NCBI GenBank assembly: GCA_025963815.1
Contig: JAOQAA010000656.1
Location: forward strand, 1 to 29,366
Source of the DNA: Capsulimonas sp.
Lineage (GTDB): Bacteria; Armatimonadota; Armatimonadia; Armatimonadales; Capsulimonadaceae
Length of the DNA stretch: 29,366 nucleotides
Direction of reading: 5' to 3'
In this document: positions 15,308 to 23,139 of the stretch, one piece after another
How the letters are laid out: each line of letters begins with the position of its first letter
Numbering within the stretch: the stretch's first letter is position 1
Notes under the pieces: generated by a model
What the model saw: only the letters and a program-made list of their open reading frames with translations
Databases searched by the model: none
What the model was told of the DNA's origin: nothing
Made by a program: the position numbers and the translations under genes

Positions 15308-18229
15308 ATGAAATATCTCGCAATCACCGGCTGTCTTTTGGGGCTCGTCATGCCCGTCGCTTCCCATGCGGTCTCGCCGGAGCGGGTGGGGCTGGAGGGC
15401 GCGTGGCGGCTGACGCAGACCGACCGCAATCTGTCGTTGCCGGCGACAGTTCCGGGCGTCGTCCAGACCGATTTGATGGCGGCGGGCAAAATCTCGGACC
15501 CGTTCTATCGCGATAATAATAAGTCATCGCAATGGGTCAAAGAAGTCCCATGGAGTTATGCGCGAAGCTTTACCGTGTCTGCTGGGTTTTTAAAGCATCG
15601 CCAGATTCGACTGCGCTGTGAGGGCTTGGACACGCTGGCGACGATTCAGGTGAACGGCAAGCTTGTCGCACACACGGATAATATGTTCCGGACATGGGAG
15701 TTCGATGTCCGGCCCTTATTGCATACTGGCGACAATAAAATTCAGGTTGTGTTCGCGCCTGTCGCTCCCTATCTGGAGGCGCATGTCAACCAGGCGGCGT
15801 TTCCCGGCAAACCTGTGGAGACGCACGGCATGGGATATTTACGCAAATCGCCGTTTCAGCCGGGATGGGACTTTGCGCCGGAGCTGATGACCAGCGGCAT
15901 TTGGAAGAAGATCGGATTGATTGGCTGGGATGAGGCGCGTTTGACGGATGTTGGCGTCATTCAGGACCACCGGTCGCCGGGGCGCGTCGGCCTGCGTGTT
16001 GAAGTCGCGGCGGATACATCGGCGCCGGTCAAGGCGCATGTCGCCGTGCTGTTTCAGGGACGAAAAGTTACGGAGGCGGATACGTCGCTTGCGGGCGGCA
16101 AGAGCATTTCGAAGCTGACGATCGCGCGTCCGCAGCTCTGGTGGCCGGTGGGGATGGGCGCCCAGAATCTTTACGACATCCAAGTGGAGCTGCGTGACGC
16201 GCGCGGCGCAGTGGTCGATCAAAAGACGCAGCGCTTCGGACTGCACACGATCACCTGGATGGCCAAGACGAGCAAGCGCCCTCTGACGCTCGCGATCAAC
16301 GGGCGACCGTTCTTCGCCAAGGGATCCAACTGGGTTCCGGAAGATTCGCTGACGACCCGCGCCAACCCGGCGCGCCAGCGCCGTTTGATCGACGACGCCA
16401 TCAACGCCAATATGAACATGATGCGCCTGTGGGGCGGCGGTTACTATGACGGCGACGCCTTTTATGACGAGGCCGACAAACGGGGCCTTCTGCTCTGGTC
16501 CGAGTTCAAGTTCGCCGACGCGTCTTACCCCGCATTCGACCCAGCCTGGATGGCGAACGTCAAGGCCGAAGCGCAAGACAATGTCCGTCGGCTGCGCAAT
16601 CATCCCAGCCTCGTGGTATGGTCCGGGAACAACGAAGTCATCGGTTTTGTGGCGGATAAGACCGATCCGAACCATATGACGCACGAAGACTATAATAAGC
16701 TGTTTCACGGTCTGCTTGCGGATGTCGTCCGCGATCTTTCACCGGACGCCGTCTACACCCCCGGCAGCCCGGAGGCCGGGGACGATCACGATTGGAATGT
16801 CTGGCACGGTTCATCGGGCTTCGAATCGTACCGAGACGTGCATGGGTTCATGTCCGAGTTCGGCTTTCAAGCGTTCCCACAGCCGCGCAGCGTTCAGCAA
16901 TTCACCACGGCGGCGGACCGCGCCTCGGTGCTGTCGCCGGTCATGGAGTATCATCAGCGGAACTGGCGCGACGGCAATCAGTTAATCCTCAGCACGGCGA
17001 AGCGTTACTACCGTAATCCCAAGGACTTCGATTCCGCGCTCTGGCTGAGCCAGATCCAGCAGGCCGACGGCGTGCTCACAGGCGTCGAGCATTGGCGGCG
17101 CGACTGGCCGAACTCCACCGGCAGCCTGGTCTGGCAGTACAACGACTGCTGGCCGTCGATCAGCTGGTCGATGATGGATTACTATGGACGGCCGAAAGCG
17201 CTCTGGTATCGCATTCGTCATGCTTATGCGCCCGTGATGCTTTCCGGACAGACGGACGGCGCCGAAGGGAACGCGCAGCTCTGGGTGAGCAGCGACGTTC
17301 CGAAGCCCCTGCGTGGAAATGTCCGCTGGGCGCTAATGCGCATGGATGGGACAACCATCGAAAAGGGAATGCAGCCCGTCGCGATCCCCGCCGGAACAAC
17401 GAGCGTGCGCGCGCTGTCTCTGGCGAAGAAAGCCGCCGTCGCGAAAGAGGGAGCCGGCGCCCTGCTGCTGTGGTCGGAGCTTTCCGTTCCCGGTCAGCCG
17501 ATCTCCACCGCTGTCCTCACCTTCGCAAAGCCAAAGAATATGACGCTTGCCGCGCCGAATATCCGCGCGAAGGTCGCGCAGGCGGGGCAATCGTATCGGG
17601 TCACCTTGACCGCCACCCGTCCCGCGCTTTTTTCGTGGCTGGACCTTGCGGGAATGGATGCGCGTTTCTCGGATAACTTCGTCCACCTGCGTCCCGGCGC
17701 GCCACTAACGATCACCCTCACTCCAGCGAAGAAGACCGATCTGGCGCACATTCAAAAAGCCCTGCAAGTCCGGAGCCTTTACGATACTTACGTTCCCGGC
17801 GCGCCGGCGACTCTCACCGTCACGCCAAAACCCGACGGAACGATTGTCGCCACAGCAGACGACGCCGACGTGGACGGCGACGCCGCACTGGAGATTGGAG
17901 CGCCCAATAACATCGGAACCTGGGCCGATCCCAAGACTTCGCTTTTGTGGACGGTAAAGGACGTCAAATCCGGCGCCTACACCGTTTCCATGAACGTCGC
18001 TTGTCCGGCCGATGAAGCCGGCAGCAAATTCGTGGTCGATGTGGCGGGGCAGGAACTTCCCAGCGCCGTCCCAACCACGGGGGGCTGGACGACCTACATC
18101 GATCTGCCGCTCGGAACCGTGAACGTGACGAATTCCGGGACAATCAAGATCACTCTCAAGCCCACGAATATGCAGCACACGCGCGTGATGAACCTGCGTT
18201 CATTGACGCTGACGCCAGCCTCAAAATAA
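15308..18229 (+). CDS. Secreted GH2 beta-mannosidase with C-terminal beta-sandwich
   Basis: Exported glycoside hydrolase of 973 residues that should release beta-linked mannose from mannan- or N-glycan-derived oligosaccharides. MKYLAITGCLLGLVMPVASHA is a signal peptide. A sugar-binding jelly roll (residues about 25-200), an Ig-like domain (to about 310) and a TIM barrel follow. The acid/base is Glu443 in VVWSGNNEVIGF and the nucleophile is Glu517 in FMSEFGFQAFP, both diagnostic of the GH2 beta-mannosidase branch rather than beta-galactosidases. After further beta domains, the last 120 residues (about 853-973) form a CBM-like unit resembling the end of the GH3 enzyme encoded downstream. The frame is open upstream, but ATG 15308 gives the signal peptide and has GGAG 11 bases before it. 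Controlled by the promoter and tandem operators just upstream. Confidence 0.93.
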   Translation: MKYLAITGCLLGLVMPVASHAVSPERVGLEGAWRLTQTDRNLSLPATVPGVVQTDLMAAGKISDPFYRDNNKSSQWVKEVPWSYARSFTVSAGFLKHRQIRLRCEGLDTLATIQVNGKLVAHTDNMFRTWEFDVRPLLHTGDNKIQVVFAPVAPYLEAHVNQAAFPGKPVETHGMGYLRKSPFQPGWDFAPELMTSGIWKKIGLIGWDEARLTDVGVIQDHRSPGRVGLRVEVAADTSAPVKAHVAVLFQGRKVTEADTSLAGGKSISKLTIARPQLWWPVGMGAQNLYDIQVELRDARGAVVDQKTQRFGLHTITWMAKTSKRPLTLAINGRPFFAKGSNWVPEDSLTTRANPARQRRLIDDAINANMNMMRLWGGGYYDGDAFYDEADKRGLLLWSEFKFADASYPAFDPAWMANVKAEAQDNVRRLRNHPSLVVWSGNNEVIGFVADKTDPNHMTHEDYNKLFHGLLADVVRDLSPDAVYTPGSPEAGDDHDWNVWHGSSGFESYRDVHGFMSEFGFQAFPQPRSVQQFTTAADRASVLSPVMEYHQRNWRDGNQLILSTAKRYYRNPKDFDSALWLSQIQQADGVLTGVEHWRRDWPNSTGSLVWQYNDCWPSISWSMMDYYGRPKALWYRIRHAYAPVMLSGQTDGAEGNAQLWVSSDVPKPLRGNVRWALMRMDGTTIEKGMQPVAIPAGTTSVRALSLAKKAAVAKEGAGALLLWSELSVPGQPISTAVLTFAKPKNMTLAAPNIRAKVAQAGQSYRVTLTATRPALFSWLDLAGMDARFSDNFVHLRPGAPLTITLTPAKKTDLAHIQKALQVRSLYDTYVPGAPATLTVTPKPDGTIVATADDADVDGDAALEIGAPNNIGTWADPKTSLLWTVKDVKSGAYTVSMNVACPADEAGSKFVVDVAGQELPSAVPTTGGWTTYIDLPLGTVNVTNSGTIKITLKPTNMQHTRVMNLRSLTLTPASK

Positions 18230-18256
18230 TAACGGCTGCTCGGGAACTGACTCGCC

Positions 18257-18292
18257 TTGTGATTTATTTATCAATCAGTATATAAATCACAA
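18257..18292 (+). promoter_or_regulatory. Promoter overlapped by an 11-bp inverted repeat, upstream of the SDR gene
   Basis: The arms TTGTGATTTAT (18257-18267) and ATAAATCACAA (18282-18292) are exact complements around a 14-nt spacer. A possible -35 TTGTGA (18257-18262) and -10 TATAAA (18281-18286), 18 bp apart, lie within the arms. This is the layout of a repressor operator (TetR-, MarR- or MerR-type) on a promoter; the regulator family cannot be told from the site. Confidence 0.6.
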
Positions 18293-18310
18293 CGATAAGG
18301 GATCACAACC

Positions 18311-19063
18311 ATGAGCAGCAAATTAGAGTCAAAAGTCGCCATCGTTACCGGCGCGTCGAAGGGGATTGGCGCGGCCATCGCCAAGCATCTGGCGGCCGCC
18401 GGCGCGTCCGTGGTCGTCAACTACGCATCCGACAAAGCAGGCGCGGATCGGGTGGTGTCCGAGATCGAGGGGCAGGGCGGTAAGGCCGTCGCCGTACAGG
18501 CGAACCTATCCAAGGGTGAGGATATCGAGCGGCTATTCTCCGCGTCGCATGACGCGTTTGGGCGTCTGGACATCCTGGTTAACAACGCTGGCGTTTATGA
18601 ATTTAGTCCCGTGGAAGGAGTTACGCCGGAGCACTTCCACCGCCAGTTCGATTTGAACGTTCTGGGTCTCGTTCTGGCGTCGCAGCAGGCCGCGAAGTAT
18701 TTCGGAACAGCGGGCGGCAGCATCATCAATGTTGGCAGCGTTGCGGGCACTTCGGCGCCGCCCACTGCATCTGTGTATAGCGCGACCAAAGCAGCGGTGG
18801 ACGCCGTCACCAAGTCGCTCTCGAAAGAGCTGGGACCGCGCAATATCCGGGTGAACTCGCTCAATCCCGGCATGGTGGTGACCGAGGGGTTCCAGGCGTC
18901 CGGCCTTGAAGGCAGTGATTTCCAAAAGCAAGTGATCGCCTCGACGCCGCTCGGACGCATCGGGCAGCCGGACGACATCGCTCCAGTCGCTGTCTTCTTC
19001 GCCTCTGACGATTCCGCCTGGGTGACCGGACAGACGCTCTTCGTTTCCGGCGGCGCTCTTTAG
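18311..19063 (+). CDS. Short-chain dehydrogenase/reductase (SDR)
   Basis: Classical SDR of 250 residues, a cytoplasmic NAD(P)-dependent oxidoreductase. The cofactor motif is TGASKGIGAAIA, the structural motif NNAGVYEF, the catalytic Ser is in NVGSVAGTSA, and the Tyr-x3-Lys pair is in VYSATKAAVDA. The C-terminal ending (DDSAWVTGQTLFVSGGAL) is typical of the group annotated as 3-oxoacyl-ACP reductase FabG or glucose 1-dehydrogenase. The substrate is unknown; no fatty-acid genes are near, and it lies between two glycosidase genes. It appears monocistronic, with its own operator-promoter and a strong terminator. AAGGGA precedes the ATG. Confidence 0.9.
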   Translation: MSSKLESKVAIVTGASKGIGAAIAKHLAAAGASVVVNYASDKAGADRVVSEIEGQGGKAVAVQANLSKGEDIERLFSASHDAFGRLDILVNNAGVYEFSPVEGVTPEHFHRQFDLNVLGLVLASQQAAKYFGTAGGSIINVGSVAGTSAPPTASVYSATKAAVDAVTKSLSKELGPRNIRVNSLNPGMVVTEGFQASGLEGSDFQKQVIASTPLGRIGQPDDIAPVAVFFASDDSAWVTGQTLFVSGGAL

Positions 19064-19093
19064 ACTGAGTCAGTATTTCCCGGGACCAAGCAT

Positions 19094-19129
19094 GGGCAAG
19101 GCGTTCTCCACGCCTTGCCCTTTATTTTT
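19094..19129 (+). terminator. Intrinsic terminator of the SDR gene
   Basis: An 11-bp perfect stem, GGGCAAGGCGT (19094-19104) with ACGCCTTGCCC (19110-19120), has a 5-nt loop and the T-rich tail TTTATTTTT. Confidence 0.93.
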
Positions 19130-19142
19130 GCTTTAAAACCGG

Positions 19143-19192
19143 TTGCATAATCCCGATGAATGCCTTATAATAGGTTTGTTGAAATATTTCAA
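19143..19192 (+). promoter_or_regulatory. Promoter and palindromic operator candidate of the GH3 gene
   Basis: TTGCAT (19143-19148) and TATAAT (19166-19171) are 17 bp apart. The perfect 14-bp palindrome TTGAAATATTTCAA (19179-19192) lies across and just after the predicted transcription start. It differs from the LacI-type sites of the GH2 and esterase genes, so a different regulator is likely. Confidence 0.65.
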
Positions 19193-19211
19193 TTCGCAGA
19201 TGAGGGTTCCT

Positions 19212-21875
19212 ATGAGAAAAATTTCGGCGATGCTGCTGGTGTCCGCAACGGCTTTGCTTTATCCGGTCGCCTCCCAGGCTGCGGCGGCCGCGCCGCCGGT
19301 CTACAAGCAGCGCGGCGCTCCGATTGAGCGCCGGGTTCAGGATCTGGTTGGCCGCATGACGGTGGAGGAGAAGGCGCGGCAGCTCGACATGTATCCGGGA
19401 ACGGACGTTGTCGATAAGATCTCCGGCACGCACGCCCTGCCTGGCGCACATGTGGACGCGGGAAAAATGACGAAGTCGCTGGGCGCCGCCGGTGTGGGCA
19501 GCATCCATGATCTCTATGCGGACGCCGCGCTTTCCAATGAGATCCAGCGCTGGGTGATCGGGCATAACCGGCTGGGCATCCCCGCGCTGTTTATCGAGGA
19601 GGGGCTGCACGGCTTCGCCAATTCATATCAGGACGGGACACTTTATCCCCAGAGCATCAATCTGGCGGCGACGTGGAACCCCGATCTAGCGCGTCGAACC
19701 GCCGCCGGCATTGCGGCCGAGGCGCGCTCTTCGGGAGTGCATATGCTGCTGGGGCCGGTGCTGGATGTGGCCCGCGATCCGCGCTGGGGACGGGTGGAGG
19801 AGGACTTCGGCGAGGACCCTTATCTGACTGGCGAGCTGGGAGCGGCGTATGTACACGGCATGCAGGGCGATTCGCTGGATACTGACCATACCGTGATTTC
19901 CGAGCCCAAGCACTTCGCAGGCCATGGCTCGCCGGAAGGCGGATTGAACACCGCGCCGGTGCACGCCGGCGAGCGTGAGATTCGCACGGTGATGCTTCGT
20001 TCGTTTGAGCCGGCGATCCGGCGATCGCACGCGATGGGCGTCATGGTCGCGTACCATGAGATCGACGGCATTCCGTGCACGGCGAATTCCTGGCTTTTGA
20101 CGGACGTCCTGCGCAAAGAGTGGGGCTTCCAGGGTTTCGTGCTCGCGGACCTGGGCGCCATCCGCTATCTTTACGACACGCATGACCTGGCGGCGACGCC
20201 CGGCGACGCCGTGCGCATCGCGCTGACGGCGGGCGTGGACATGCAGTTCTACGATTTCGATCACGCGACGTTTCAGAACGCCATTATCAGCGGTGTCCGC
20301 ACAGGATCGCTCGCGCCTGCGGTGCTGGACCGGGCCGTTTCACGCGTGCTGCGGGCCAAGTTTGCGCTGGGTCTGTTCGACCATCCCTACGTGGACACGA
20401 AACTCGCGCCCAAGGTGATGCGCAGCCCGGCGTATCTCGCCACGACGCTGCAATCGTCCCGGCAGTCTTTGTGCCTTCTGAAGAACGACAACGCCTTGCT
20501 GCCGCTCGCCAAGACGCTGAAGAAGATCACGGTCATCGGTCCGAACGCCGCCACGGCGCAGACCGGCGACTACACGCCGCCGCTGGCCAACGTAAGATTC
20601 GTCACGGTGCTGGACGGCGTCAAGTCTCTTGTTTCCGCAGGGACCGAAGTCGTTTACGACGATGGAAACAATATTGACGCCGCCGTCGCGAAGGCGCGCG
20701 GCGCCGACGCCGTGCTCCTCTGTCTGGGCGAGCGGCAGGGAATTTCGGGGGAGGGCTCTGACCGGAGCAGTCTGGGGCTTCCCGATCGCCAGCAGGAACT
20801 GCTGGAGGCGGTCACGGCGGCCGGCGCGCCCACAGTGCTGGTGCTTCAGAACGGACGTCCTCTGGCGCTGCCCTGGGCGGCGGAGCATGTCCCCGCGATC
20901 CTGGAGGCCTGGTATCCGGGAGAGCGCGGCGGGCAGGCCATCGCCGAGACGCTCTTTGGCGATAACAATCCATCGGGCCGTCTTCCGATCTCGTTCCCGC
21001 GCAGTATCGGCGCGCTGCCGGACTTCTACAACTACGACCGCAACAAGAGAAATCACTACATCGACGCCGACCCCGCGCCGCTTTTTCCGTTCGGACACGG
21101 CCTGAGCTACACCACGTTCCAATACAGCAGCCTGACCGCCGCCGCATCCGCTCCAGGCAAACCTCTTGATGTGGCGGTCTCGGTGACGGTCGCGAACACC
21201 GGCGCCCGGGCCGGCGACGAAGTCGTGCAGCTCTACTTAAAGCCCAGCGTCAGCAGCGTCGTCACCCCGGAAAAAGCGCTGAAAGGCTTCCGCCGCATCA
21301 CCCTCAAGGCGGGAGAGAAGCGCCGCGTCACGTTCCATCTCACGTCGTATGAACTCGAAGTGTGGAACATGCAGCGAAAGTGGTCTGTCGAGTCCGGCGA
21401 CTATTCCGTCACCGTGGGCGGATCGTCGAAAGAAGGCGGCGTGACCCAGTTCTCGCTCCGCGCGCCCGTCGCTCCTGGGCAGGGAGGCGTCATTACATTG
21501 TCGCCGCGCCAGTCCACGCTGAGCGGCCCAAGTATTCGTCTGGCGGAGGAAGTCGGCCGCGAGTTCATCGGCTACTGGGACAACCCCGTCGCCGGGGCCT
21601 CCTGGATCGTTCATATTCCCAAAGCCGGCCGTTACCAGGTCGGAGCGGACTACAGCACACAGAACTGGCCGACTTCCTTTGACGTCATTGCCGCCGGCAA
21701 AAAACTCAGCAGCGGCTCCATCAAGAGTTCCGGCTGGACGGACTACAAGCACATCGATCTCGGGGCCATCGCGTTTCCAGCGGCGGGCGTTTATCCCGTC
21801 TCGATCCAGGCGCACGATTCCAAAACGTTTCAGGGCCTCAATATTGGTACGGTAACACTTACCCCCGCGAAATAA
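19212..21875 (+). CDS. Secreted GH3 beta-glycosidase (beta-glucosidase/xylosidase type)
   Basis: Exported 887-residue glycoside hydrolase family 3 enzyme acting on non-reducing-end beta-glucosides or xylosides. A signal peptide (MRKISAMLL ... VASQAAAA) leads into the GH3 TIM barrel. The nucleophile should be Asp313 in FVLADLGAIRYL, where most relatives read SDW or SDC, followed by GVDMQFYDFDH. The GH3 C-terminal alpha/beta domain holds the likely acid/base Glu514 (GISGEGSDRSSLGLP). A fibronectin-III-like domain (VANTGARAGDEVVQLYLKP ... ALKGF) and a final CBM-like beta sandwich of about 120 residues (WTDYKHIDLG ... GTVTLTPA) complete it. The last unit resembles the end of the GH2 protein. ATG 19212 gives the signal peptide and has GAGGG 5 bases upstream. 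Exact specificity is not decided by sequence. Confidence 0.92.
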   Translation: MRKISAMLLVSATALLYPVASQAAAAAPPVYKQRGAPIERRVQDLVGRMTVEEKARQLDMYPGTDVVDKISGTHALPGAHVDAGKMTKSLGAAGVGSIHDLYADAALSNEIQRWVIGHNRLGIPALFIEEGLHGFANSYQDGTLYPQSINLAATWNPDLARRTAAGIAAEARSSGVHMLLGPVLDVARDPRWGRVEEDFGEDPYLTGELGAAYVHGMQGDSLDTDHTVISEPKHFAGHGSPEGGLNTAPVHAGEREIRTVMLRSFEPAIRRSHAMGVMVAYHEIDGIPCTANSWLLTDVLRKEWGFQGFVLADLGAIRYLYDTHDLAATPGDAVRIALTAGVDMQFYDFDHATFQNAIISGVRTGSLAPAVLDRAVSRVLRAKFALGLFDHPYVDTKLAPKVMRSPAYLATTLQSSRQSLCLLKNDNALLPLAKTLKKITVIGPNAATAQTGDYTPPLANVRFVTVLDGVKSLVSAGTEVVYDDGNNIDAAVAKARGADAVLLCLGERQGISGEGSDRSSLGLPDRQQELLEAVTAAGAPTVLVLQNGRPLALPWAAEHVPAILEAWYPGERGGQAIAETLFGDNNPSGRLPISFPRSIGALPDFYNYDRNKRNHYIDADPAPLFPFGHGLSYTTFQYSSLTAAASAPGKPLDVAVSVTVANTGARAGDEVVQLYLKPSVSSVVTPEKALKGFRRITLKAGEKRRVTFHLTSYELEVWNMQRKWSVESGDYSVTVGGSSKEGGVTQFSLRAPVAPGQGGVITLSPRQSTLSGPSIRLAEEVGREFIGYWDNPVAGASWIVHIPKAGRYQVGADYSTQNWPTSFDVIAAGKKLSSGSIKSSGWTDYKHIDLGAIAFPAAGVYPVSIQAHDSKTFQGLNIGTVTLTPAK

Positions 21876-21917
21876 CTCTCGCGAAACTCCGGATCATTTG
21901 AAGTATATCGCCTCTTT

Positions 21918-21950
21918 CCCCATCTTATACAATCATAAGATGGGGATTTT
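21918..21950 (+). terminator. Intrinsic terminator of the GH3 gene
   Basis: A perfect 11-bp stem, CCCCATCTTAT (21918-21928) with ATAAGATGGGG (21935-21945), has a 6-nt loop and is followed by ATTTT, 42 bp after the stop. Confidence 0.85.
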
Positions 21951-21971
21951 GCATATGAGGGAGCAAGCGTA

Positions 21972-22295
21972 ATGCTGATATTGTCGATTGTTCTCGGCGC
22001 AGTTCTTCTTCTGTTAGGAGCGGTCGCCCAGCGAGATATCCGCCGCTCGATTCGTCGTCTCGGCGAGCAAAATTGTTCGGCTTGCGGAATGCCCTACGGC
22101 CGCACGGTCGCCAGCCAGGCGCGTAAGGACTATATTACGGAGTGCGAGCAGGCGCGCCGAGAAAGTTCCGGCTACCGGATTCACTTCGCGCACGAGTGGC
22201 GGGTGGAATGCGAGGCTTGTTCCGGAGTGGGGTACTATGCCTTTGACACAGAGCGCATGGAATCCAAGCCATCGGTCCATCGTTTTTACCCGTGA
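21972..22295 (+). CDS. Small membrane protein with two CxxC motifs
   Basis: 107 residues, not assigned to a named family. One N-terminal transmembrane helix (MLILSIVLGAVLLLLGAVA) is followed by a soluble part with NCSACGMPYG and, about 40 residues later, CEACSG. Two CxxC pairs at this distance suggest a zinc ribbon or redox pair. The length and composition, and GGGAG 8 bases before the ATG, support a real gene. It is followed after 21 bp by another small membrane protein gene, probably in the same transcript. Confidence 0.7.
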   Translation: MLILSIVLGAVLLLLGAVAQRDIRRSIRRLGEQNCSACGMPYGRTVASQARKDYITECEQARRESSGYRIHFAHEWRVECEACSGVGYYAFDTERMESKPSVHRFYP

Positions 22296-22316
22296 GCCGT
22301 AAAGGAGTTCGCTTCC

Positions 22317-22628
22317 ATGGATAAGCCGAAAATCGGCTCCAAAGCTACCATCATCGCCATCGTGCTGTTATTCTTAATTGTCACGCCGCTAGCGCTCTCG
22401 CTGCTTCTCCCTCAACATTCCCTGGCCGTCGGCGCGATCGAATTCTACAGCGTCCCGGTAAACCGCTGGGGCTTTCAATCCCACACCGGAGGGGAATCTG
22501 TTCTTGATCCTGCCTACCATGGCGAAACGATGTTTCCGAAGCGCAAGATCTATGAATTCCGCGATATCGAATGTGGAGCCTTTGCCGTCGCAATCCGCGG
22601 TAAGCAATTAGAAAATAACTATGAATAA
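22317..22628 (+). CDS. Small single-pass membrane protein, unknown function
   Basis: 103 residues with a short basic N-terminus, then a strong transmembrane helix (IIAIVLLFLIVTPLALSLLL), then an extracytoplasmic tail of about 70 residues with no cysteine pair. I do not recognise it. AAAGGAG 10 bases before the ATG is a good ribosome site, and the 21-bp gap from the preceding CxxC gene suggests co-expression. Confidence 0.7.
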   Translation: MDKPKIGSKATIIAIVLLFLIVTPLALSLLLPQHSLAVGAIEFYSVPVNRWGFQSHTGGESVLDPAYHGETMFPKRKIYEFRDIECGAFAVAIRGKQLENNYE

Positions 22629-22689
22629 ATCGGGAGTATATCTTGAGCACCATCACCCTGACAAGGGGAAAGGGACGCCCTGATCCATC

Positions 22690-23139
22690 ATGAATCCGAC
22701 GATATTCGTTTCGAGCGAGCAGGTCAGTCACGACAACATCGCGCTTCTCATCAAACGCTTGCGAGAGGATGGCTTCCATGTGATTCACTCACCCCTCAAC
22801 CCTTTGGACGGAGAAGATGCGCGCTGGGAGAATTGGTACAACTGGGAGAATTTAGACGCTTCCGGCTTGGAAACTGAAATCGGTCAAGCGGATCTATTCA
22901 TCGTGGGCGTAACTTCGGGGTGGGATGGCTCAACATGGATGATGATGGAACTGGAGGCTGCGGGGCGGCGTTTGGAGAGCGGGCAATTGAAAGCGCTTCT
23001 CTATTACAGTCCGGGAATGGCTCCCCGCGAAATCCCCATGGCGAAGCGATACTTAACAGACCGGCTACCAGATGATCTGAACGAGGCTCTGAAAGTAATC
23101 AAAAATCGCTTTGCGGCTGTTAACCTACGTCGCTTTTAA
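22690..23139 (+). CDS. Hypothetical protein, possible TIR-like fold
   Basis: 149 residues, cytoplasmic, no membrane segment. It opens with a beta strand (TIFVSS), a helix (IALLIKRLREDGFHVI), then an acidic Trp-rich loop, a strand (ADLFIVGVTSG) and a helix STWMMMELEAAGRR. This strand-helix order and the Ser-x-Trp-x4-Glu pattern recall TIR-like proteins, where such a Glu can be the NADase residue. The resemblance is by eye and weak; another Rossmann-like nucleotide-binding fold is equally possible. The ribosome site is poor (AAAGGGA is far upstream). The 3' end overlaps the converging methyltransferase gene by 20 bp. Confidence 0.6.
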   Translation: MNPTIFVSSEQVSHDNIALLIKRLREDGFHVIHSPLNPLDGEDARWENWYNWENLDASGLETEIGQADLFIVGVTSGWDGSTWMMMELEAAGRRLESGQLKALLYYSPGMAPREIPMAKRYLTDRLPDDLNEALKVIKNRFAAVNLRRF

